In this document: piece by piece, positions 1-5,357 of the stretch | Layout: each line of letters begins with the position of its first letter | Position numbering within the stretch: the stretch's first letter is position 1 | NCBI GenBank assembly: GCA_013331215.1 | Contig: DUGU01000137.1 | Location: 1-5,831 of the forward strand | Direction: 5' to 3' | Source: Methanoregulaceae archaeon | GTDB lineage: Archaea > Halobacteriota > Methanomicrobia > Methanomicrobiales > Methanospirillaceae | Length of the DNA stretch: 5,831 nucleotides | The notes under the pieces: model-generated | Told to the model about the DNA's origin: nothing | Seen by the model: the letters and a program-made list of their open reading frames with translations, nothing else | The model's database searches: none | Program-made: the position numbers and the translations under genes

Positions 1-1
1 G

Positions 2-1042
2 GTTGTGGTCGCCTGTACCGGCGCAATCGCCGTCGGAACGGAACATGCCGACGCCTCCGTCAAGATCGCCCCGATCGGCGATTCGATCACCCGCGGCGGT
101 CTCGTGTCCGACTCGCCGTACCCGAGCTACCGGTATTACCTCTGGACCATGCTCCGCAACGGCGGATACGACGTGGACTTCGTCGGGTCAACAACCGAGC
201 CGAACTTCCAGAAGTTCATGTTCGATCAGGACCACGACGGGTACTCGGGCTATACCACGGAACTGCTGGCAAACGACATGGACCGCGTTCTGATGAGTTA
301 CACTCCCGATATCGTCCTGCTCTATATCGGCACGAACGACGTGCTGCAGCAGGTACCGATGAAGGACCGGATGCGGAACCTCGACCGGATCGTTACGTCG
401 CTCCGCCAGAAGAACCCGAACGTCAGGATCGTGATCGCCCAGATCTCGCCGACCTCCGACACGTTCCGGAACACCAACTCGGGTCTCGACGAGTACAACA
501 AGGAACTGCTCGACTACGCGCAGCGCATGACTTCGACCGCCTCACCGATCGTGATAGTGGACATGAATACGGCATGGTCGACTGCTCAGTTCACTCAGGC
601 CGACGGGGTCCACCCCAACAACGAGGGCGAGGTCCAGTTGGCTCAGCGCTGGGCGAACGCACTCATCTCGACCGGGATGATTACGCCAGCGGTCCCGATA
701 CAGGCTCCTGTGACCACCGTGCCGACCCCCGTGCCGACGGCGACCGCGCCGATCATCATACCGCCGACGGCGCCGACGGCAGTCATCACGGCGGTCCCGA
801 CCAAGGCGCCGGTAACGATCTCGCCGGCGGCGTCCACGACCCGTTCGGCGTTCGGCTCCAAGCGTTACGCCCTTAGACCCGGTGCCACCGGTTCGGGGCT
901 GAGCAGCTCCCGCACGCCGGCGTCCATCGGGGCCGGATCGTCTACCGGCTCACAGTCCGCGCCCACCAACCCATTGCTTCCGCCGAGCCGCCCGTTCCAG
1001 CGCTGGTACCCAACCGAGCGCTGGGCTGCTGGGCTCCGCTGA
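2..1042 (+). CDS. Secreted SGNH/GDSL-family hydrolase with Pro/Thr linker and RWYP-type C-terminal tail (5' partial)
   Basis: Likely an extracytoplasmic esterase or deacetylase of the SGNH hydrolase fold; the substrate is unknown, with surface glycan or ester deacetylation as one possibility. Numbering from the GTG at base 5: block I is GDSI with nucleophile Ser27, block III is GTND (Asn111), and block V is DGVHPNNEG with Asp200 and His203, so all catalytic residues are present. The reading frame is open to the window edge. The first residues (VVVACTGAIAV...HADA) look like the end of a signal peptide, with an ADA/S cleavage site near residue 17. VVAC could alternatively be a lipobox, but this is less likely. 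The true start therefore lies upstream of the window. The catalytic domain ends near residue 225. A Pro/Thr/Val/Ala linker (about 227-280) and a tail (283-345) with KRYALRPG and terminal RWYPTERWAAGLR follow. The tail matches that of the secreted protein at 3177-4196. The gene is convergent with the phosphate pair downstream. Family assignment is firm; substrate is open. Confidence 0.9.
   Translation, partial: VVVACTGAIAVGTEHADASVKIAPIGDSITRGGLVSDSPYPSYRYYLWTMLRNGGYDVDFVGSTTEPNFQKFMFDQDHDGYSGYTTELLANDMDRVLMSYTPDIVLLYIGTNDVLQQVPMKDRMRNLDRIVTSLRQKNPNVRIVIAQISPTSDTFRNTNSGLDEYNKELLDYAQRMTSTASPIVIVDMNTAWSTAQFTQADGVHPNNEGEVQLAQRWANALISTGMITPAVPIQAPVTTVPTPVPTATAPIIIPPTAPTAVITAVPTKAPVTISPAASTTRSAFGSKRYALRPGATGSGLSSSRTPASIGAGSSTGSQSAPTNPLLPPSRPFQRWYPTERWAAGLR
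683..844 (+). repeat. Pro/Thr-rich low-complexity linker of the SGNH hydrolase
   Basis: Residues about 227-280 are made of short units such as TVPTPVPTA, PPTAPTA and TAVPTKAP. At DNA level this gives repeated CCGACGGCG-like blocks. Such linkers usually separate a secreted catalytic domain from a surface-attachment domain and are often glycosylated in archaea. The glycosylation is inference. Confidence 0.75.
851..1042 (+). other. C-terminal tail module, copy 1 (FG-KRYA box plus RWYPxxRWxAGLR end)
   Basis: Residues 283-345 of the SGNH hydrolase contain AFGSKRYALRPG, a Ser/Gly/Pro-rich spacer, then FQRWYPTERWAAGLR directly before the TGA. The same two boxes in the same order end the unrelated protein at 3177-4196. 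There is no hydrophobic helix, no LPxTG-like motif, and no PGF- or PEF-CTERM pattern. Function is unknown; surface attachment or sorting is an inference from its position after a linker in exported proteins. Confidence 0.7.
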
Positions 1043-1056
1043 CGGGGCACGTCCCT

Positions 1057-1064
1057 CATTTTTT
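1057..1064 (+). terminator. Oligo-T terminator behind the SGNH hydrolase
   Basis: A run of six T (1059-1064) begins 17 bases after the TGA and is followed by ACTTC. Bare T tracts are typical archaeal termination signals. Only a weak hairpin (GACG/CGTC around 1041-1053) precedes it. The last two T overlap the TAA stop codon of the convergent DUF47 gene, so the two genes are separated by only 20 bases. Confidence 0.5.
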
Positions 1065-1716
1065 ACTTCAGTCCAACGACGGCACGGTGCAGGACATCGA
1101 GAGTACCGCGAAGAGCCCGCCCGCCGTCGCGCAGGTGATGGTAGATCTCGCGGCGCCGGAGCGCCTCCATCGCATTGGTCCCGTGAAAGATTTCCGCAAG
1201 GCCGTCGATGTAGGCGTCCTCGATCCTGTGGAGTGCCGCTCGGCCTTCGCGGATGTTCTCGCGGACGCGTGGCTCGTCGGTCGTCATAACCCCCACCCCC
1301 TCGACAACGGCGTGGGTGCCCTCGAGCAGGAGGCGCGCCATCCGCACGATGGCCCTGTCGGGTGTGACGCCGAAGGCATGGATCTCCCGCGCGGTCTCGG
1401 CAGCAAAGTTCAGGATATAGTCCATCTGCCGCGAGAGGCTGTAGAGATCCTCGCGGTCGAACGGAGTGGAGAATGCGTCGATCAGCGCCTCTTCGAGCTC
1501 GTACCGCATACGATCCTGCTCACGCTCGATCCGTCGAACCTCATCCGGAGGCCCCACGCACCCGGTGTCGAGCCAAGCGACAAACGCCTCGACGCCCAAG
1601 CGCGTCTGCTCGGCCTGATCAACGAGCATCTGCAGAAAGTCGTGCTCGAGCGGAAAGATCCGGTCGAGGATGCTTCGGCGCCCGTGCCGCTCTCTCGATT
1701 CGTCGGGATCGGTCAT
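1063..1716 (-). CDS. DUF47 / PhoU-like protein, partner of the PiT phosphate permease
   Basis: A 217-residue, mostly alpha-helical, soluble protein of the DUF47 (PhoU_div) family. These proteins pair with PiT permeases and are thought to modulate phosphate uptake; their fold is PhoU-like with acidic metal-binding patches. Visible family signs are the early FPLEHDFLQMLVDQAEQT helix, the EREQD segment (E64, D68), the FDREDLYSLSRQMDYIL block (residues 87-102) typical of the family, and a late RREIYHHLRDGGRALRGTLDVL helix. Length is normal (about 200-220). The ATG at 1716 lies 6 bases after the permease stop, and GGGGATGTGA within the permease end could serve as a Shine-Dalgarno. The two genes are almost certainly one transcript. 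No T-tract terminator is seen after its stop; transcription may run against the SGNH gene. Confidence 0.92.
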   Translation of the reverse strand: MTDPDESRERHGRRSILDRIFPLEHDFLQMLVDQAEQTRLGVEAFVAWLDTGCVGPPDEVRRIEREQDRMRYELEEALIDAFSTPFDREDLYSLSRQMDYILNFAAETAREIHAFGVTPDRAIVRMARLLLEGTHAVVEGVGVMTTDEPRVRENIREGRAALHRIEDAYIDGLAEIFHGTNAMEALRRREIYHHLRDGGRALRGTLDVLHRAVVGLK

Positions 1717-1722
1717 GGTCGT

Positions 1723-2754
1723 TCACATCCCCGCAAACGGCGCGACGATGAGCACCACGACCGCGGCCAACGCGGCCGTGGCCGGGATCGTGGTGATCAT
1801 CGCGATCACGACCGCGTCGGCCGCCCGCCAGTTCAGCCGCCGGGGGTTCTCGGCCGCGCCCACGCCGATCACCGAACTCGTGACGATCTGCGACGAGGAG
1901 ACGGGCGCGCCGGCGAGGGTCGAGACTGCGATTGTAAGTCCCGAGGACGCCTGCGACGAGAGGGAGTGAACCGGCGCGATCCGGAATATCCGGTGGCCGA
2001 GAGTGTTCATGACCCGCCACCCTCCGCCGAGGGTTCCAAGTCCGAGGAGTAGGGCTGTGACTGCCCGCGCCCAGAGGGGGACATCGAGTGTCGCCGTCCG
2101 ATCCGCGGCGAAGAGCACGAGCGCGACCATCCCCAGCTGCTTCTGCCCGTCGTTCGCTCCGTTGAAGAACGCCATGCCGAGGGCCGCGGCCCAGTTTGCG
2201 GCGATGATCCGCCGCTGCGCCGCCCGGCGCCCCGCGTTCCTGAGGAGCACGGCAAGGGTTCTCTGAACGCCATCGCCGCCGGCGAAGCCGATCCCGACCG
2301 AAGCCGCGAGCAGGATGAGCACCTTTGCCACCCCCTCGAGGGCGGGCGTGGGGGCGGTAAGCGCATCTATGCCCCAGTTGACCGAGCCGATGCCGGTGCC
2401 CGCCACGGCGGCTCCGATGAGGCCGCCTATGAGGGCCTGGGTCGAGGACGAGGGAAGGCCCCGCGACCAGGTGGCGAGGTTCCAGGCGGTGGCGGAGGCT
2501 AGGGCAACAAGGAGCACAACCAGGGTATGAGCCGGATCGGTCACTTCGATGAGCGCGGAGAGCGTGAATGCGACCGCGCTGCCGCCCAGGATGACGCCGA
2601 GGGCGCTCATGCCCGCGACGAGTATGATACCCTGGCGAGGCGAGGCCGACCGCGAGGCGATGAAGGTCGCGGCGATCGTGGCAGCGTTCTGGAACCCGTT
2701 CGTCACTGTAAACGCGAACGCGAGCAGCAGCGCGGCGACGGCAACGGGGTCCAT
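1723..2754 (-). CDS. pit: PiT-family inorganic phosphate permease
   Basis: An integral membrane phosphate:cation symporter of the PiT (PF01384) family, 343 residues from ATG 2754, a usual length for short prokaryotic forms. It shows the two inverted repeats of the family: repeat 1 with NGFQNAAT (19-26) and PSSSTQALIGGLIGAA (101-116); repeat 2 with FFNGANDGQKQLG (196-208), GGGWRVMNTLGHRI (243-256) and APVSSSQIVTSSVIGVGAA (283-301). Many hydrophobic helices are seen throughout. Oddities: the first signature has Asn23 where the family normally has Asp, and both repeats have Gln (106, 289) where His is common. ATG 2754 is preferred because it sits just before the first helix and 37 bases after a TATA-like box. 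The frame continues upstream to a possible ATG at 2871 (MFRCPSCR...), which would add a 39-residue basic leader with one CxxC. It is transcribed with the DUF47 gene downstream. Confidence 0.9.
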   Translation of the reverse strand: MDPVAVAALLLAFAFTVTNGFQNAATIAATFIASRSASPRQGIILVAGMSALGVILGGSAVAFTLSALIEVTDPAHTLVVLLVALASATAWNLATWSRGLPSSSTQALIGGLIGAAVAGTGIGSVNWGIDALTAPTPALEGVAKVLILLAASVGIGFAGGDGVQRTLAVLLRNAGRRAAQRRIIAANWAAALGMAFFNGANDGQKQLGMVALVLFAADRTATLDVPLWARAVTALLLGLGTLGGGWRVMNTLGHRIFRIAPVHSLSSQASSGLTIAVSTLAGAPVSSSQIVTSSVIGVGAAENPRRLNWRAADAVVIAMITTIPATAALAAVVVLIVAPFAGM

Positions 2755-2790
2755 TATGGCCTTCCCGTCGCTCAGCTTCGAGCGGGGAAG

Positions 2791-2805
2791 GTAAATAGGC
2801 TTCTT
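2791..2805 (-). promoter_or_regulatory. TATA/BRE-like promoter of the PiT-DUF47 pair
   Basis: On the - strand the sequence reads AATAAGAAGCCTATTTACC, with a purine-rich BRE-like stretch directly before CTATTTA. The box lies about 37 bases before ATG 2754. With a start point about 25 bases downstream this would leave a short leader of about 12 bases. It is one of the few AT-rich patches in the area. It would be internal if translation began at 2871. Confidence 0.4.
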
Positions 2806-2892
2806 ATTGCCGACGATCACGATCCCGAACGGGACGCGGTGTGGCGATCGGCATGAGGGGCATCGGAACATGATCGGATTAGTCGCATGAGT

Positions 2893-2913
2893 GGAGGGAG
2901 CCAGGCTCCCTCC
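2893..2913. repeat. Perfect 10+10 base inverted repeat with one-base centre
   Basis: The left arm GGAGGGAGCC (2893-2902) and right arm GGCTCCCTCC (2904-2913) are exact reverse complements around a single A. As RNA it would fold into a 9-pair GC-rich hairpin with a CAG loop. No T run follows on either strand, so a simple intrinsic terminator is unlikely. It lies between the divergent pit and cohesin-like genes, so an operator, or a leader hairpin for a long pit transcript, are both possible. Confidence 0.7.
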
Positions 2914-3141
2914 GAACGAGCTGGAATCCACCCGAATCAGTACACGAAACTATTTCCACCCCATCGTGGACGATCGCGCCAGACGCAGACGCATCGAGGG
3001 TTCATCATCTCGCCACCCCTGCCGGTGAATGCTATCTTCTGCCACCGCCGCCATTCTCTCCAAGGTACGGTGCCACGCCTCATGCATTGATGCCGATCGG
3101 TTGGGAGATCGTGACTTTCAGCATCCAAGGTACTGGAACGC

Positions 3142-3151
3142 AACGTTTATC
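3142..3151 (+). promoter_or_regulatory. TATA-like box before the cohesin-like gene
   Basis: AACGTTTATC sits about 26-35 bases before ATG 3177. At archaeal spacing the transcript would start at or a few bases before the ATG, making it nearly leaderless. This fits with the absence of a Shine-Dalgarno sequence (GCAGCTTGAGC precedes the ATG). Confidence 0.35.
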
Positions 3152-3176
3152 GTCCTCCGATACGTGCAGCTTGAGC

Positions 3177-4196
3177 ATGAATGTTCGGCGCCACAACCGA
3201 CCTCGCTTGGCCCTCGGGGCCGCCTTGGTCATCGCATGCCTCTGCGCGCTCGTATCCGGTGTCGCTGCGGTGAACCTCGCTACCGGATCCTTCCAGATCG
3301 GATCGGCAGGAGAGACCGCATCCATTCCGATCGTCCTCGATTCGGCCTCCGGCGGGATCTCCGGCTACCGGATCACCGTGAGCATAAGCGATCCGTCCGT
3401 CGCCACGATCACGGCCGTTGCGTTTCCGGATTGGGCTGGGTTGAAGTCTGCGTCGGCCCTTCCATCGGGACAGGTTGTCCTGCAGGCTGTGGACCTGTCG
3501 CAGCAGGTTCCCGTGGGCGGGACGGGCGTACTCCTCGCCACTCTCACGGTGAAGGGTACGGCGACGGGGAGCACCGGCATAGCGATCACCCCTGACCCGA
3601 ACATGGGGGTCCAGAATCGTAACGGGGACCTGTATCCCATCGCCGCGATCCCGGGCACCCTGACCGTCGGCACTCCGTCGCCCGGTATCGTTCCGACGCC
3701 AGTACCGACGGCGGGGGTATCGACGCCGATCCCGACAATGGTAGTCCCGACGGTGATCCCGGTGACAGGAGTACCGACGGCGTTCGTCACAACACCGATC
3801 CCGACGGGTGTATCGTCGCCGCCGATCCCGACGCCGGGCGGTTCGACGGGGGTCCCGATCACGCTGCCAGGATACACCGTGGCACCGATTGCGACATCCG
3901 TACCCGGCGCCGTATCTCCCGGAAACCCGACCGGCATCACCCCTCCGACGGTGATCGCTCCCGGCGTCCAGCCGACGTTCGGCGTCGGGAAGCGGTACGC
4001 GATCGGTAACCCCGGGTCGTTTATCGGCACACGGTTCGGCTCGGGCGGGACCGCGGTCGATACGGGCGGGCCGGTATCAGTGACGGAGCCCGAGGCTACG
4101 CTCAAGCCCGGAAGCCGCGCCTACGGCATCATGCCGCCGGCCGGCAAATTCATCCGGTGGTACCCGGCCGCGAGGTGGAAGGCGGGTCTCAAATAA
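3177..4196 (+). CDS. Secreted cohesin-like-domain protein with Pro/Thr linker and RWYP-type C-terminal tail
   Basis: A 339-residue exported protein. Residues 1-31 form a clear signal peptide: basic n-region RRHNRPR, a hydrophobic core and a VSGVAA end. Residues about 32-164 form a beta-rich domain with the look of methanogen cohesin-like domains: SFQIGSAGETASIPIVLD, GISGYRITVSISDPSVATITAVAFPDW, GTGVLLATLTVKGTATGSTGI and a closing GTLTV. Residues about 165-265 are a Pro/Thr/Val linker. The tail (268-339) has FGVGKRYAIGNPG and ends in FIRWYPAARWKAGLK, matching the SGNH hydrolase at 2-1042. No dockerin, catalytic motif or membrane anchor is seen. ATG 3177 is chosen because the signal peptide begins there; longer starts at 3087 or 3090 add 29-30 residues without signal character. 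Cohesin domains bind dockerins in cellulosomes, but in archaea their partners are mostly unknown. A structural or binding role on the cell surface is inferred. Confidence 0.85.
   Translation: MNVRRHNRPRLALGAALVIACLCALVSGVAAVNLATGSFQIGSAGETASIPIVLDSASGGISGYRITVSISDPSVATITAVAFPDWAGLKSASALPSGQVVLQAVDLSQQVPVGGTGVLLATLTVKGTATGSTGIAITPDPNMGVQNRNGDLYPIAAIPGTLTVGTPSPGIVPTPVPTAGVSTPIPTMVVPTVIPVTGVPTAFVTTPIPTGVSSPPIPTPGGSTGVPITLPGYTVAPIATSVPGAVSPGNPTGITPPTVIAPGVQPTFGVGKRYAIGNPGSFIGTRFGSGGTAVDTGGPVSVTEPEATLKPGSRAYGIMPPAGKFIRWYPAARWKAGLK
3675..3971 (+). repeat. Pro/Thr/Val linker of the cohesin-like protein
   Basis: Residues about 167-265 are degenerate units of the type (V/I)PT(P/A/G) such as IVPTPVPTAGVSTPIPT and TTPIPTGVSSPPIPTPGG. 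DNA blocks recur, for example AGTACCGACGGCG near 3701 and 3771, and CCGATCCCGACG near 3797 and 3822. Similar in kind to the shorter linker at 683-844. Confidence 0.75.
3978..4196 (+). other. C-terminal tail module, copy 2 (FG-KRYA box plus RWYPxxRWxAGLK end)
   Basis: Residues 268-339 contain FGVGKRYAIGNPGS, a Gly/Pro-rich spacer, then FIRWYPAARWKAGLK directly before TAA. It aligns with copy 1 at 851-1042. KRYA-to-RWYP distance is 55 residues here and 47 in copy 1. The spacers do not align well, so the two boxes are the conserved part. Confidence 0.7.
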
Positions 4197-4227
4197 ATTT
4201 TCTGGAAATCGGTCTCTGCGGACCCGT

Positions 4228-4238
4228 CTATTTTTTGG
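4228..4238 (+). terminator. Oligo-T terminator behind the cohesin-like gene
   Basis: CTATTTTTTGG has six T (4231-4236) 35 bases after the stop codon, in a stretch with further T runs (AAATTTTC at 4197-4203). No strong hairpin precedes it. It fits the archaeal T-tract type. Confidence 0.5.
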
Positions 4239-4592
4239 CATTATTATCGGCTCTTGTGCCGAAGGACGAGTACGGCCGGGACCCGGGTGGATGAACACTC
4301 TCGGCCTCTCTGCCTGCGGGCGCGGTCGATTCTGTGGACCGTGATAGGACGATACGCGAGGTACTTTCTCAGTGAGTCACCAGGAGACGCAGTACTGGGC
4401 CGGAGCGACGGCTATTCAGCAATGGCGAAGTGGGCGCGCCGTTCAACGCAGGTTAGAACTCGGCCCTCGGATCCATCGCAATTTACTCGCGAAAAGGGGC
4501 CGACTCTGCATGGTAGGGGTGTGGGATGAAAAATGAGGGGAGATATCCTCTCAGATACTCCCGTTCAATCGTTTTTTTGAATTTTCAGTAGC
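4239..4592. other. Stretch without a convincing gene
   Basis: About 350 bases between the cohesin-like gene and the fossil transporter. The only open frame (TTG 4254 to 4529, + strand) has Arg/Ser-rich shadow-like composition, no promoter or Shine-Dalgarno, and no recognisable domain. The sole structured element seen is the hairpin and T run at 4538-4578. A small RNA or a fully decayed gene cannot be excluded. Confidence 0.5.
4538..4578 (+). terminator. Hairpin followed by T7: orphan terminator candidate
   Basis: GGGAG-A-TATC (4538-4547) can pair with GATACTCCC (4554-4562) across a CTCTCA loop, giving nine pairs with one bulged A. Seven T follow at 4572-4578, with a 9-base gap that is long for a classical intrinsic terminator. 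No gene ends directly before it on the + strand. Confidence 0.4.
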
Positions 4593-5149
4593 TTATCCCA
4601 GCGGAGCAACGGCCGTCCCATAGAGATCGTCGAGGAACGGTGCAGGTGCGGTGTAAATGGCAGCGAGACTGCTGACGATGCCCACGTACCCGGCGAGGAT
4701 CATGAACGTCCCGGCACCCGTCGTCGTCCCAACGGCTTCGAGGAAACATACGAGGGCAAGCGTTCCGAGGACAAACTGGAGCGCCCGTGTCATCTTCGGC
4801 TCTCCGATGAAGAGAATGAGTGTGAACAGCCCCCAGAGTACGAAATATACGACCATTGCGCCCGCGCCTCATGCATCTTAAGCGAGCCCGAGCGCCGGAA
4901 GGAGGGGCGCGGCAAAGGAGACCGGAACAATCCGCAGAACCCGTGCGCTCCCAGTCCATAGGTGTTGCCCTTTTCCACTCCACCTAGCCGGCAGTGAACA
5001 TGGCAAATTCCCCCCGTGAAGATCACCATACCGAGGATCGCGGATCCCACCTGGATTATCCCCGCGTTGGCGAGACTCAATGGAACCCCCGGAATCAATC
5101 GCGCTCGCTCCGCGAAATTGAAGGCAGAAGCGTTGTAATCGTGATTAAT
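4593..5149 (-). pseudogene. Decayed GPR1/FUN34/YaaH-family (SatP-type) acetate/succinate transporter
   Basis: Fragments in different frames line up in the order of one AceTr-family membrane protein, which normally has six helices and moves acetate or succinate with protons. In order on the - strand: PLSLANAGIIQVGSAILGMVIFTGGI (to about 5003), then MFTAG in a second frame (5001-4987) followed by a TAG (4984-4986), then VEKGNTYGLGAHGFCGLF back in the first frame, then VSFAAPLLPALGLA in a third frame (from 4922), then TAA (4878-4880) and TGA (4869-4871) two codons apart, then an intact end from 4868 to 4593 containing YFVLWGLFTLILFIG, MTRALQFVLGTLALVCFLEAVG, AGYVGIVSSLAAIY and AVAPLG. The KGNTYG and LWGLFTL blocks are family hallmarks. 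At least three frame changes and three stops rule out a working product. The N-terminal NPAPLGL-type motif is not recognisable, and no ATG is found near the expected start (an ATT at 5149-5147 could be a mutated ATG). A partial product from ATG 4856 (87 residues) would have only about half the helices. Confidence 0.88.
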
Positions 5150-5167
5150 TCAAAAAAGCAATTGGCT

Positions 5168-5190
5168 TCCGATCTATCGGATAAAAATTT
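5168..5190 (-). promoter_or_regulatory. Remnant promoter with dyad overlapping a TATA-like box, upstream of the transporter pseudogene
   Basis: The - strand reads GGAAATTTTTATCC, a BRE/TATA-like element at about 5192-5179. Directly overlapping it is a perfect dyad TCCGAT-CT-ATCGGA (+ strand 5168-5181). A start point about 25 bases downstream falls near 5158, just before where the transporter should begin. The layout suggests a repressor-type operator, by inference. Confidence 0.45.
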
Positions 5191-5237
5191 CCTGGAAGCC
5201 TCAGGCGAGAGCTATTGATCTTAGTTCACATCCTTAG

Positions 5238-5260
5238 AAAAAACGGGGCCCGAGGCCCCG
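5238..5260 (-). terminator. Intrinsic-style terminator of the downstream-strand ORF
   Basis: CGGGGCC (5244-5250) and GGCCCCG (5254-5260) form a perfect 7-pair GC stem with a 3-base loop. On the - strand it is followed at once by six T (complement of A 5238-5243). It lies about 100 bases after the stop of the ORF at 5358-5831 and has the right orientation for it. The hairpin-plus-T form is clearer than at the other genes here, which have bare T tracts. Confidence 0.75.
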
Positions 5261-5279
5261 GACCAATCGCCAATAGCAC

Positions 5280-5303
5280 CGGCGGGGTGCTCCAGCCCCG
5301 CCG
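5280..5303. repeat. Second GC-rich hairpin
   Basis: CGGCGGGG (5280-5287) pairs perfectly with CCCCGCCG (5296-5303) across an 8-base loop TGCTCCAG. No T run follows on either strand. It lies 19 bases from the terminator hairpin, in the 3' flank of the ORF at 5358-5831. Confidence 0.65.
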
Positions 5304-5357
5304 CTGTTGACCGAATCCCGATGAAGTGACCACGCAGATTGTTGAAGGGAAGGGGGC

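Larger units (their letters stand above)
2755..3176. other. Divergent intergenic control region between pit and the cohesin-like gene
   Basis: No convincing separate gene. Bases 2755-2871 stay open in the pit frame with coding-like third positions. Bases 2893-2913 hold a perfect inverted repeat. GCATGAG(G/T)GG occurs twice (2851 and 2885). A second AT-rich patch, AAATAGTTT on the - strand near 2946-2957, could be an alternative upstream promoter for a longer pit transcript. TCCAAGGTAC occurs twice, near 3058 and 3125, on the + strand before the cohesin-like gene. The short open frames here have unlikely composition and no start signals. Confidence 0.5.

Noticed and set aside
1087..2052. Long + strand open frame of 321 codons
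   Set aside because: It lies antisense to DUF47 and the end of pit, both clearly recognised. Its product is Arg/Asp/Gly-rich with no domain, a typical shadow in GC-rich DNA.
2937..3143. Short - strand frame in the divergent region
   Set aside because: Composition rich in Arg, Trp and Cys with no start signal. It overlaps the promoter area of the cohesin-like gene.
3675..3971. CRISPR-like or tandem DNA repeat
   Set aside because: The repetition follows the codons of the Pro/Thr linker, with irregular unit lengths and no constant repeat plus unique spacers.
3365..4105. - strand open frame of 246 codons opposite the cohesin-like gene
   Set aside because: A mirror of the Pro/Thr linker codons giving repetitive Val/Gly/Pro text. 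The + strand gene has a signal peptide, a domain and a meaningful tail.
4254..4529. 91-codon + strand frame after the cohesin-like gene
   Set aside because: TTG start directly after the T-tract terminator, Arg/Ser-rich shadow-like composition, no promoter or Shine-Dalgarno and no recognisable motif.
4593..4856. Separate small membrane protein of 87 residues
   Set aside because: It is the C-terminal part of the AceTr family with the matching N-terminal parts just upstream in other frames, so it is a pseudogene fragment and not an independent gene.
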